Shown here: in pieces, positions 11,776 through 28,789 of the stretch
Layout of the letters: each line of letters begins with the position of its first letter
Numbering within the stretch: the stretch's first letter is position 1
DNA from: Cristatella mucedo
Lineage: Eukaryota; Bryozoa; Phylactolaemata; Cristatellidae
Direction of reading: 5' to 3'
Length of the DNA: 64,000 bases
Assembly: GCA_009760855.2 (NCBI GenBank)
Contig: WPIO01000083.1
Coordinates: forward strand, 778,001-842,000
Translations under genes and position numbers: made by a program
Notes under the pieces: model-generated
The model's database searches: none
What the model saw: the letters and a program-made list of their open reading frames with translations, nothing else
What the model was told of the DNA's origin: nothing

Positions 11776-12548
11776 GCGACAGGAGCCTTTGCGACTTTCG
11801 CCGCATTTGCAGCTGGCACTACAGTTGTCTCCACTATACAGTGGTCTCGTACAGGAGTCGACCGAAACCTGGTAAAAAAAAAAGCACTTCCCTGCGGAAG
11901 CACGCAGGTGGACTTCCAGAGAGGATGCAACACCGACGTGGCAGAGAGCTTTCTCACTCTGCCGCGTCGTCCTCGGTCGCTTTAGTTCGCGACCGCAGTA
12001 GGGCTTCAGGGAAAAAGCTCTCTTGAACATTTTGCCCCTCCTCCGGAACCCCGCGATACGTTTTCAGAGCGACTCCGTAGGCTTGTCGGGGCGGCGTGAC
12101 TTCGGTTTCAAGACTCGAAGAGGCGGCTGCGTTTCTGACAAATGAGCTACCAATTTCTTTTGTTTAGTTATAGCCAGACAAGCAGCGCGCCGCGGTGCGA
12201 AGCGGCGGCTGTCATTTCTTTATCTCGTGTCGTTCGTATTTGCTTTTAAGAGCAGCTGTAGAGGCTGGTTTTTCTTCTAAGCACTTCTCAAGGGGCTTGC
12301 CAAGCTGGGCGCTTCCAGCGTGAACTTTCGTTTCTCAAAACAGAAGTACGACTGGCGCGTCAGCGATCTTCCGGCGTCCCTTTAGTAAGGAGCTTCCAGC
12401 TCACCGTGGACGTTTTACGAGCTAATTAACAAGAATAAAATTGCACTAAGACTTTAGAGGGCAAGGAGCTTAAAGCCTAAGTGCCTTGCCTTCCAGAGCT
12501 AATCTCGGGGGTGTGACTTTCTTGACCTTGGGCGTAGCCCCTCGACGT

Positions 12549-12594
12549 CTACGTTTACCCTCCGTCGTAGCTACGTTTACCCTCCGTCGTAGCT
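12549..12594 (+). repeat. Two-copy tandem repeat of about 24 bp
   Basis: The unit beginning CTACGTTTACCCTCCGTCGT is present twice in tandem. Confidence 0.85.
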
Positions 12595-12944
12595 AAAACC
12601 TGGCTCCGCTGGAGCCTGCCGACTCTGCAGTCTAGCTTCCCTTTTTTCTCCCTCGCCCACTTATTTAAACTCCGGCCCGGCCCAAGCCTGGTGGAGATAC
12701 TGGTCTCGTGCTGACGCCAAGCTCGTTTGAAAACCTTTTCTTCTTATGAAATTCCAGCGTACACACATACTACACAATATTCAAGTGGTCATTCTCTTAA
12801 CTGCAGCATCGTGCACTGAATAATATCAAGTTGGAAAACTCATTTAGGTCGCACCATGCCAAGCCATGGAAAAAATAGAGCTTTGCCTCCTCAGTGCAGC
12901 CTGTTTGGAGTTGGGTGCCGGCATGCTGCGACTTTTCCAGCATG

Positions 12945-12974
12945 ATCTGCTGATCTGTTACCAGATCAGCAGAT
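12945..12974. other. Perfect 13-bp inverted repeat
   Basis: The arm ATCTGCTGATCTG and its exact complement are separated by the four bases TTAC. It lies about 30 bp before a LINE-B 3' end. There is no flanking duplication to suggest a transposon. Confidence 0.85.
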
Positions 12975-13004
12975 GTGATGAACGAGCTTGAGTATATTCA
13001 TGGA

Positions 13005-13255
13005 GGAGGGCTACGAAACGACAACTACTCTCCTGCTGCCGACTATGGCACATCCTTTCCAACGGTCCTGAGCTGCTACTCTCCTGACTCTGCTATGCTT
13101 CCTACTTTCTCTTTGTTGAGTGAGATGAAGTCTGTTGGCTACCGGATGCCTACCGAAAGCCACTTAGGCTGTGAGTGCGCTATACAAAACTCTCCTTCGT
13201 AACACTCGCATAGTCTTTGTGGCTTTGCGGAATTACAGGCGGAGATACAATAGCT
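13005..13255 (+). repeat. LINE-B 3' end
   Basis: It matches the 3' UTR of the longer LINE-B copy at 46735-48145, from the ACTCTCCTGCTGCCGACTATG segment through the terminal segment GTTACAGGCGGAGATACA. There is no coding domain; it is a strongly 5'-truncated insertion. Confidence 0.75.
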
Positions 13256-13907
13256 CAGCTGGCAGACAAAACCAATATGACACGGTTGCTTGCACGTGGA
13301 TTTCGTCTGAATACCAAGATCTGCGCCGCAGTGCCCTATCGAAACAGAATTGTGGCAACAAATTAATAGCATTCCAAAACTGACATACAAAGCCTATATA
13401 CGCTGCTTCGACGCTGACTGTGCCCACACGTTAAAGCAACGTGGTCTGCCTGCAACGGCCTGCACAAACAGAAAGCGATGGGCTGCCGTGACTGCCGCTT
13501 GAGATCGCTCACAGAAATCAGCAGTCGGAGCAGTCAACGGTTCACGGCAACGACTGGCTGCAGCACCCGAGTGAGCACGCAGTGAACATGCACAATGAGT
13601 GATTGCTGTTCATGTAGCTGCTTTGGGCCAGGCACATCGTTGCGACGCTGGTGCAATCCATGGTCCACTGACTGCCGAGGTAAGAGCCTCAATACGGAGG
13701 CACGACCAGCTACAGCACGAGACGAACCAAAGAACTAGTCCACGGACAGCATGTCCACATCTATGAGAAAACAGGCTGGAAGGAAGGATCATACTCCACG
13801 TGCATAGAAAACAAGAAACAAGAGCTAGACCTCGGCATTGAAACACTTGCCCTAAAATAGTGCTAAAGGTATGAATGTAGTACCAGCTTCTCTCGTATGA
13901 TACCACG

Positions 13908-20428
<6,521 letters not shown>

Positions 20429-20772
20429 CGCGGTGGATCCGTACCAGTCCCTTGACCCCAGCGGTCAGTTCCGCTATGCCTAGGTCATGGTAGGTTCTGT
20501 ATGACGTAGGTGCATCGTGCATGATTGTCTATCCTGCCGCTCGTTCGCAAGCACCGATTGACGACCACAAAAAATTAATGCACGGCAATGCAATGAGTGA
20601 GGATGCATATGATTTTTCAATAACATTAAATTTATGGAAAGGGAATATAAATAGACCAAGGAACGTTAAGCGGCCTTACACACTGGTGTCGCATGGGCGG
20701 GGCTAAAGCGGCTCCTAAGCCTCTCCCCGCGGTTGACTGGCTGAGGCTGACCCATTCGCGGTCTGTTGTCTT

Positions 20773-20785
20773 ACCCCCCCCCCCC
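20773..20785 (+). repeat. Poly-C run
   Basis: Similar C or G homopolymers occur at 4445-4456, 8171-8184, 17357-17366, 52410-52422 and 63680-63693. Confidence 0.85.
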
Positions 20786-20799
20786 GCTACTGATCTATC

Positions 20800-21460
20800 G
20801 CTACTGCTTCACTTCGCAAGCTAGCTATTCGTATATCTTATACGTCTAAGGTCTGTTCCAGCAGGTCACTCGGATGCCTGCACCGATGCCGTCCAGTGGA
20901 CTGCTTAACATTGCTATACCCCTTACCAGCAATCTTATACCATTGCTTTGCTCACAGATGCAACAATGTAGCTCGCGTCAGAGAAATACAGAAAAAAGGT
21001 ATTCATTCAGCAGAATTTCCCCTAGTATGAGCTGCTTTCACATTCCCAAATGTGCACATTATCTGTATAACTCAAAATAGATTTGTACATGGTATAATGG
21101 TGCGTAGCTAAACTTAAGGGTGTGGCCATTTCTTGCAACCTTACATAGAGAAGCCTTTAAATCAACGACATGATTGTACAGAAAACGGCACGTGGCTTTG
21201 TTTCCCCATTTCCACCAAATAATTATGCAGCAGCTTATTGATTACTTCTCTTGCTAAGAATTAAGGGCTGAAACCGTCAAAAATGATTGATTCCCCATCC
21301 CCTGCTTTTGATCTATTCCGAATTAGAAAAAGCACGTCTCCCTTCTTCCGACACCCACAGGCGTCTCCTCGGTGAATGCAGCTGCTCATACTTTCAACGG
21401 TCCCCCTCCGTACCTCTAACTGGCAAAGCTCATCAAAGTAATTTAGCCAACATCATCATA
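20800..21460. other. Region upstream of AMMECR1 without a recognised gene
   Basis: This holds the AMMECR1 5' flank; no other gene was recognised. Promoter elements cannot be placed by eye. Confidence 0.4.
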
Positions 21461-21463
21461 GGG

Positions 21464-21650
21464 CAGTGGTTCTCAAATTTCCTAATTCCGCGACCCTTTT
21501 ATACAGTTCGTCATGCTGTGGCTACCCCCAACCATGAAATTATTGTCTGCAAAATGTGGAAATGCGTGTTTTCCAATGGTCTTCAGCGATCCCTGTGAAA
21601 GAGTCGTTAGACCCCCAATGGGGTCGCTACCTACAGGTTGAGAACCGCTG
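21464..21650. mobile_element. SPIN-like hAT MITE
   Basis: The element starts CAGTGGTTCTCAA and ends TTGAGAACCGCTG, near-perfect terminal inverted repeats. Flanking 8-mers are TCATAGGG (21456-21463) and TCATAGGT (21651-21658), a hAT-type 8-bp target duplication with one difference. The inside (CGACCCTTTTATACAGTT, CCCCCAACCATGAAATTATT, CCAATGGTCTTCAGCGA, CCAATGGGGTCGC) resembles, from memory, the reverse complement of the SPIN family of hAT MITEs known from horizontal transfer among animals. It has no coding capacity. Confidence 0.85.
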
Positions 21651-21759
21651 TCATAGGTCGTTATAATTATCAGAAGAAGTTGGTCCAGTTGTATACAAGT
21701 ACGAATTACACTGGATCGTCATGTGGTTGCGATGGACGAGCTTGACCTGTCATTTTCAA

Positions 21760-24700
21760 ATAACAATAATAATAGTAATACGCTTGATATGGCGCCATCG
21801 GAGAACTCAATTTCTTTCTATGCACTTTACGTTGGGAGCAAAGGAAGCGCGATCGAATGGTTAGTGGTAGCATGCTCAATGACAACAAGCATAACATGGT
21901 TAGAGATGACATGCACAGGGTCGGCAGGCAACAATTGTTAGTGGTAACATGCACAGTGTCAGCACGCATAAGCACATAAAGGACGAATCGCATGGACATA
22001 CTAAATGCTGTGATAAATAGATGCGTTTTTGGTTTCTTTTTTAATGTCCTCCGGTCGGTGGATATCGTGACGTTAGTCAAAAGTGAGCTCCACGCTTTGG
22101 GAGCAAATGAACAAAAGACACGGTCTCCAAAGGATTTGAGTTTCGGATGAGGCATAAGTAAATGATTAGATGCCGAAAAGCAAGTGATACTATGCTCAAT
22201 CTGGTGGCGGAGTAGATCTGATAGGTAGGCTGGAGCCAATGAATAAAGGGACCTAAAAGCGAGTGATAAAACCTTGAAGTCGATGCGTTGCTTGACTGGG
22301 AGCCAGTGCAGGTCGGCGAGAAGTGGTACGGTATAGTAACGGCAACGCTCACGACAGACAAGCCTAGCAGCAGGGCTTGCACCAGCTGTAAGCGCCTGAG
22401 TGCACCGGCCGGTAGACCAGCAAGCAGTGAGTTACAGAAGTCGAGACGGGATGTCACAAATGCATGGACCAACTTAGATGTGGTATCCCTGTCTAAGAAA
22501 GCTCAAATTTTAGCGATGTTATTTAGCTGAAAGTAGGCAGACTTGACTGTGGAGCTGGTGCGGTAATGAAGTGTCACATTTGAAAAGAACGAAGAGATTT
22601 CGTGCAGATTCAACAGGAGATATGCTGGCAGAGCCGATTGTGAGTGTTAGCCTTTCCAATTTCTAAATCACGCTTGGTTTGCCCATAACCAGTAAGTTGG
22701 TTTTATTATCACTTAATTTATAAATCTTTGCTGCTATCCATGTGCGAATGTCATCCATACATGTACCAAGGGAGTTGAGAGAATTCGACGTGCTGGAGAG
22801 CTGGAATGGATCAAAACAAATGTAGAACTGAGGGTCATCTGCATAGAAGTGAAAGCCTAGATTGAGGCTGGCAATCACATCGGCAAGAGGGAGAGTATAA
22901 ATTGTGAAAAGAACGGAACCAAGCACAGAGCCCTGAAGTACCCCATACTTCAGAGGCTCCTCGGATGATCTGAGTCCATTCACATCAATTCACTCAATTC
23001 TGCGTATAAGAATATAGGAAATTCGGATACTCTGCTTATAAGAAAAGCAATTCCGCGTCTCAGATTTACACTAGCTACAGTCTCACTCCGCATATTGGAA
23101 TACTCCGCCTATAATAATGGCCATTTGCCGGTCCGAGCGTGTTCATATTTTTGGAGTCGACTGTGCTTTGGAGTCTCCTACGGAGAAAGAACCTGAGCAA
23201 TTGCATGGCAGTGCCAGTGATGCCCACGCGAGATTGAGGGCGCTCAAGAAGTACTAAGTGATCGATAGAATCAAAAGCTGCCAAAAGATCGAGACAAATA
23301 AGCAGAGAGACTCTACTTAAGTCTGCATTCCTATGTAGGCCGTTTTTCATCCGAAGAAATTCTGACTGATTAGTGGTTAGGTCTAAAACCAGGCTGGAAC
23401 TTACTCGCAAGGTTTGAAGTTTCAATGTATTATTTTAGCTGGTCTGCCACGACTCGTTCCAGTATCTTTGGTAGGACGGTTGAAGGGAGACTGTGCGGAA
23501 GTTGCTTAAGTTCTCTTGGTCTAGTGTTGCTTTATTGGGTAGTGAGTGGCCTTACTAATGGCTTGCTACAGCCATTTTTAAAGGTGCCAGGACATAATCT
23601 GAGGCTATTGACATATAAAAGATGTTATTTATGCATGCAGGTAGCAGCTTATCTATGCATCGTAGAAGCAGGAAAATTGGAATAAGGTCTATAGGACTAG
23701 TTTTGTCTTCTTTGATTGGGATATGAGCTTCAGAACGAGGTCATTCGTGCCTTCCTTGAATGAAGACACTGAGGTGGTGGATGGAATTGAGGGACAGGAT
23801 TCCAGGGGGTGCTGTCATCTTAATGATGGACTCGTTGACCTTGTCTATCTTGTTGACAAAGAAGCTAGAGAAGCGATCAGGTAGATCATCACAAGGATCA
23901 GCAGGTAAGGAGCTAACCTGGGGTGGTTTAATAGAAGGTTGATCGTCGACTTAAACATTTTTGGATTTCGCTTCAGTAAATCAACAATGTTTTTATAGAA
24001 GCTCGACTTGGCCTTTGCTAGGATCAATAGGTACGATTTACAGTAGCCCTCGTATGCATGTCGAAAGAAGTCTGTCCTGATCTTTTGTATGCTTTCTCAA
24101 GCTTGCGCATAGTAGACCTAGCTAGTTTAATGTCTGCAGTAAACCATAGGCCACCTATTTGAAGGCGCACAGTGTGCTTAGTAAGAGCAGCAGACTCGTC
24201 GAGTATGTCAGCTAGTGTCGTGTTGTAGCAATCTACCTTTGTATCTACTATATATCTACTGTTGTAGCAATCTATGATGACAGGTCAGAAGAGGGACTGA
24301 GTAGCAGAGGCGAATAAGAAATTCTCGCACGGACAGCTTTGATATCAAGGGTCTTGAGATTTCGCGATTCAATGGTAATTTTAGATAACAAGGAGGGCAC
24401 ACACATCGTAGACTGAATAAGATTTGCATGTGGTCAAATAAGCAGAATTTGGTAAATTTTATTCGAGTGTGTGACCCTTGGTGTTAGTAGGGCCATGCAT
24501 ATGTGCCACAAGAGACACAGAGTCAGTCAATGTATAAAATTAGGTGCTGAAGGCGTCAGATAAGGTATCGAAGTGAATGTTAAAATCACCCATAACGAGG
24601 AAGGATCGATTTCTTGCACACAGAATCTAAATGAGATCAGAGAAATCTGAGATAAAGAAAGACCTGGTACCTGGAGGACGATAGACTACCTCCGCAATTG

Positions 24701-24950
24701 GTAGCTTGCTGTCGGGTTAACTCAAAACAATAGATTCGAAAGACTGCTTCGAGGGGACTGCAAATGACTTGAAGGACGACGAAATTGAAGGACGTGCGTC
24801 TAATAATAGCGACTCCGCCTCCAGTTTTGATTTATCTAGGAGTATGAAAGAAGGAGAAGCCTGTCGGGGTTTCGTCGTTAATAGTCGGGCAATCTACCGG
24901 TTTTAACAAAGTTTCGGTTAAGGCGAGCAGGTCGAGGCCTTTTTCGGAAA
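21760..24950 (-). mobile_element. LINE-A, long copy with endonuclease and RT regions
   Basis: Minus-strand order from the 5' side is: AP endonuclease remnant (near 24950-24780; LDLLALTETLL, TINDETPTGFSF, KTGGGVAIIRR), spacer, RT (near 23400-22700; [48 protein letters not shown]), the ORF2 C terminus (near 22470-22080) and the 3' UTR with the stem-loop and (ATT)-like tail at 21760. This is the most complete LINE-A here, but it has many stops. The YADD catalytic motif of RT is still readable. A MITE interrupts it at about 22990-23165. Its 5' end abuts the LINE-B 3' end at 24957. Confidence 0.85.
22990..23165. mobile_element. MITE copy 2 (TA-type) inside LINE-A
   Basis: About 175 bases interrupt the LINE-A RT region between AGGAGACTCC and GATGTGAATGG on the sense strand. 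The right end GGAGTCGACTGT and the inner ATAAGAATA/TATTCTTAT words match the MITE at 45104-45277. The left end is worn. Confidence 0.7.
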
Positions 24951-24956
24951 TTGTTT

Positions 24957-25932
24957 GTTTATTTGTATCTCCGTCTGTAACTCCAAAAAGTCATAAAGAC
25001 CATGTGGGTGTCACGCAGGAAAGATTTGTATAGCCCACTCACAGCATAAGCGGCTTTCGGTACGCATTCGGTAGCCAACAGTCTTCGTCTCACGAAACAA
25101 AGAGAAAGTGGGAAGCATAGCAGAGACAGGAGAGCAGTTGAGGTAGTGAGTAGCATAGAAGTAGCAGCTCAGGACCGCTGAAAAGGATGTACCATAGTGG
25201 GCAGTTGGAGAGTAGTTATCGTTTCGCAAGAATTGTGGAAACGAATTCCACAGTCTAGGACCTGCAGGGCTAAAGCTTCTGTCGCCAACTGTCTTTAAGC
25301 GGAGGAATGGGACAGCTAATTTATTGTCCACACAGGACCTGAGGGCGCGAACAGGCTGAAACTGATGCAGCAGCTCAGCTAGGTACGATGGAGCCAAGCC
25401 GTGGCGGGCCTTGTGGGTCAGCGTAAGAACTTTGCTCTGTATCCTTTGCTCAACCGGCAACCATCCTAGCTCTTTCAGCAAAGGAGACACGTGCTCAAAC
25501 CGCTGGGACTTGAAGACTAGCCTTGCAGCCATATTCATAGTCCGCTGTAGTGGCATCATATCTTTCTTTGGCGGCCCAGCCAAAAGGGAACTACAATAAT
25601 CAAGCCGAGAGCCCTAACTAAAGACCAAGTTAAATTTTTTACAAGCCACTGTGAGAGACAGCTCCTAATCTTGGATAGGGATCGGATGTGATGGCTAGCT
25701 GTAGAGGCACTCTTCTGAATGAAGCTTTTGAAATTGAGGCAGCTGTCGAACACAACACCTAAATTTCGAGCACGTGGTGATGGTCGCACAACAGCATAAC
25801 CTATTAGAAGAGCAAAGCCTTTTAATCCAGCCACACGCTTAGGGTGTCCTATGAGCAGCAGTTCGGTTTTATCATCATTTAATTTCAGGAAGTTTTCCGA
25901 CATCCAGGATCGAATATCGGAAATAAGGTCGC
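24957..25932 (-). repeat. LINE-B copy, C-terminal ORF2 and 3' end
   Basis: Minus translation gives [20 protein letters not shown], then [74 protein letters not shown] and GPRLWNSFPQFLRN. This is the RT thumb and C-terminal part of an L2/CR1-type ORF2, followed by the family 3' UTR (CTGTAACTCC end). A frameshift near 25600 separates two long open pieces. Confidence 0.85.
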
Positions 25933-25999
25933 TTATTAAATAGGGTTTTATTGCACATCGACCGAGGATTGCAATGACAAGCGTTAAGTTGGGCCACCG

Positions 26000-26440
26000 G
26001 AGTTTTAGCAGGCCTGACGACTACTATACTCTGGGTCGCTGGTTAGAAAGATCCCTGGTCAGTAGCTTGCTCTGAATCGTGCATAGGTAAGTAAGAAAGG
26101 TAAACAGGAACAAAAAAGACAAGCACGCTCGGGCATAGGAAAAGCTGACTAGACCAAATGGCGTCCTTAGTTGAGACTCAGATGATCCTAAGTCCATACA
26201 GGCTGTGACAAAATCCGCAAGCGAGTTTCAGTTTTTTCAGTGCATACGCACTGCAGGTCCGACCCTTAAGAGAATCCCTGTAATGCACAAGGTATTTACA
26301 AAAGTCCAGCTGAACTGTCGCTCTGATTTCAAAGCAAAAGTAGAACGGCATGGGCTGTTGACTTCTCCGTGTCTCATTACGTTGTCCTCAGCTGTATTTG
26401 TCATAGTCTTTTCCCAAAACGTAATCGGTCCGTTCATTTC
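26000..26440. other. Intergenic DNA without a recognised gene
   Basis: No supported feature was seen between LINE-B and the SINE-A cluster. Confidence 0.4.
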
Positions 26441-26580
26441 TGGTTTGGACCAGTGGTTAAGGTGCTCGCACCGACCAAGGTCTGGCAGAGGTCATGGGGT
26501 CGAGCCCCGTGGCATATGTGAAGCGCCTGAATAGAGATTAAGTTCTCTCAGGGCGCAATATAAATGAACTATAAATATAA
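26441..26580 (+). repeat. SINE-A copy
   Basis: It has a tRNA-like head with an A-box-like TGGACCAGTGGTTAAGG and a B-box-like GGGTCGAGCCCC, then GTGAAGCGCCTGAATAGAGA, TTAAGTTCTCTCAGGGCGC and an A/T-rich end. It is nearly intact. Confidence 0.8.
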
Positions 26581-26641
26581 AAATTTCTCACTAGCGTCCA
26601 AGACTTCAACTGCTCTTCTGACTCTGCTATGCTTAATGTAA

Positions 26642-26740
26642 TATAATTCATTTGTATAGCGCCATGAGAGAACCTAATCTCTATTCAGGCGCTTCACATA
26701 TGCCTCAGGGCTCGAGCCCTAGTGTACAGCATTCACAAAG
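26642..26740 (-). repeat. SINE-A 3' half
   Basis: Minus strand: B-box region and the stem-loop tail (GAGATTAGGTTCTCTCATGG). The tRNA head is missing. Confidence 0.7.
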
Positions 26741-26859
26741 GAGAGTTCAGATGGACAGCACAAGTGCTGTGAGGAGCTAGTAGATTTTCATTGGGGTCGT
26801 AATTCAGTTGGAAAGGTGTTTGTACTCTGACCCAGATCAGGGATTCTGCACTCTATTCA

Positions 26860-26945
26860 GGCGCTTCACATATTCCTCAGGGCTTGAGCCCACAACCTCT
26901 GCAAGACCTTGGTCGGGGCGAGCACCTTAACCGCTGGACCAAACC
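26860..26945 (-). repeat. SINE-A 5' half
   Basis: Minus strand: head (TTGGTCCAGCGGTTAAGGTG), B box (GGGCTCAAGCCC) and the start of the tail (GAAGCGCCTGAATAGAG). Together with the 26642-26740 piece it may be one broken copy or two insertions. Confidence 0.7.
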
Positions 26946-27634
26946 TCTCACTTTCTTTTTGCTGCGTGAAATCTGTTGGCTACCGAATGCGTACCGAAAG
27001 CCACTTAGGCTGTGAGTGCGCTATACGAAACTCTCGTGCGTAACACCCACATAATCTTTGTGGCTTTGTGGAAGTTACAGACGGAGATACATTACGAGAT
27101 TCGCGCCCGAACGGTGGGAGTCTAGGCCTGATTACTCCGGGAAAGAACTCAAAGCCCCGACCACATCCCACTGAGGTGATACGGAAATCCACCAGTTTAT
27201 CTTATAGCGTGTCTAAAGCGACGATTCTCCCGATGGAAACACCAGAGACACTGCGTGAGCAGCGTACGAGCCTCGTCCGTAGGGCTGACGGTCGGCACGC
27301 CCAATCGCGAGGCCAGTTCCGTTAAACTGCCGCCGGATCCGGACAGAGCTCTCGTCGTTAGAGGGTGCGTTTAGCACTCTGTAGTTGTTTGTCAGCCGCC
27401 GCCATGGCGTTGACTATGACAAGATGCGCCTGCTGGAACCTCCATACGGCCACGAAGGTCCTGCTCGTATATATTATGGTATGAGATCTTGCTCAGTCTT
27501 TTTCTTATCGAACCGCCCCTCGTCAGCGTCTAGCCTGCGCGAACTGTGGCCATGACCTACTTATATGGCGTGCACTCGGAACTCCCCATGTCGGAGCTTG
27601 ACTCGTCTCAACCCGCTCCTATCTCCCCGATATG

Positions 27635-28108
27635 TAAGTGCCTGATGGCACAAGCCGGTAGGCCAGCAAGCAGTTAGTACAGAAAGTCAAGACGGGATGT
27701 CACATATGCATGGACCAAATTATATGTGGTATCCTTATCTAAACAAGCCCGAATTTTAGCAACGTTAGCTGTATGTAACTGTAACGTTATGTAGCTGAAA
27801 GTAGGCAGACTTGATTGTTGAGCTGATGTGATCGTCTAACGAAAGGTCACTTTGGAATATGACACCTAGATTGCCTGCAGATTCAACAATATAAATGCTG
27901 GCAGAGCCGATTTTAAATATTATTATTATTATTATTATTTTGAGCGTTAGCCTTTTCAATTTCTGAATCACACTTGGTTTGCCCATAACTAGTAATTTAG
28001 TTTTATCATCATTTAATTTAAGAACATTTGCAGCCATATATGTGCAGATGTCATCAATACATAGAGCAAGGGAGTTGAGAGAGTTCGAGGTGCTTGAAGG
28101 CTGGGAGG
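27635..28108 (-). repeat. LINE-A, host part of a nested pair
   Basis: Minus strand encodes [39 protein letters not shown] and [17 protein letters not shown]. An extra (ATT)n run at 27919-27940 interrupts it. The sequence upstream of PSQPSS lies at 28694-28789, on the other side of a younger LINE-A insertion. Confidence 0.75.
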
Positions 28109-28110
28109 GA

Positions 28111-28693
28111 TAATAATAATAATAATAATAATATTGCACTTGATAAAGCGCCCTCAGAGAACTTAATCTCTTTCTAGGCGCTTTACATTTGCTGCAAAGT
28201 GATACGCAATAGAATAGTAAGTAAAATCATGCTTGAAAAACAAACAAAATGAATAATATGGTTTGGGGTGACATGCACAGGGTCAGCATGCAAATGTGGT
28301 TAGTGGCAGCATGCACAGTGTCAGCACGCATTAGCACATCAAGGACGAATCACAGGGACCCACTAAATGCTGTCCTAAATAGGTGTTTTTAAGTTTCTTT
28401 TAAATGTGGTCAGGTCAGGGGATGTTCTGACGCAGGTCGGGATGGAGTTCCGGGCTTTGGGAGCATACGAGCTAAATGCACGGTCTCCAAAGGATTTAAG
28501 GTTTGTACGAGGTATTTCCAGACTGTTGGATTCCGAAAAGCGAGTGGTACGATGCTTGGCCTGATGGGGTAGTATATCTGAAAGATAGGCTGGAGCCATA
28601 GAATGAAGAGACCTAAAAGTGAGCGACAAAACCTTGAAGTCAATCCTTTGCTTGACTGGTAGCCAGTGCAGGTCAGCGAGAAGTGGAGTAATG
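28111..28693 (-). repeat. LINE-A, younger 5'-truncated copy inserted in an older one
   Basis: Minus strand encodes [20 protein letters not shown] through [13 protein letters not shown], then the 3' UTR, the stem-loop (GCGCCTAGAAAGAG, GTTCTCTGAGGGCGC) and (ATT)n at 28111-28132. It sits exactly between the codons for FDP and SQPSS of the older copy. Confidence 0.8.
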
Positions 28694-28789
28694 GGATCAA
28701 AGCAAAGGTACAACTGAGTGTCATCTGCATAGAAATGAAAGCCTAGATTGTGCTTGGCAATCACATCAGCAAGAGGGAGAGTATAAACC
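28694..28789 (-). repeat. LINE-A, upstream piece of the older nested copy
   Basis: Minus strand encodes [20 protein letters not shown] followed by [12 protein letters not shown], the RT catalytic YADD block. Confidence 0.75.

Larger units (their letters stand above)
26605..27095 (+). repeat. LINE-B 3' end split by SINE-A insertions
   Basis: LINE-B 3' UTR runs from CTCTTCTGACTCTGCTATGC (to about 26632), is interrupted, then resumes at CTCTCACTTTCTTTTTGCTG (26945) to the family end near 27095 (GTTACAGACGGAGATACATT). The interruption is made of two minus-strand SINE-A pieces. Confidence 0.75.
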
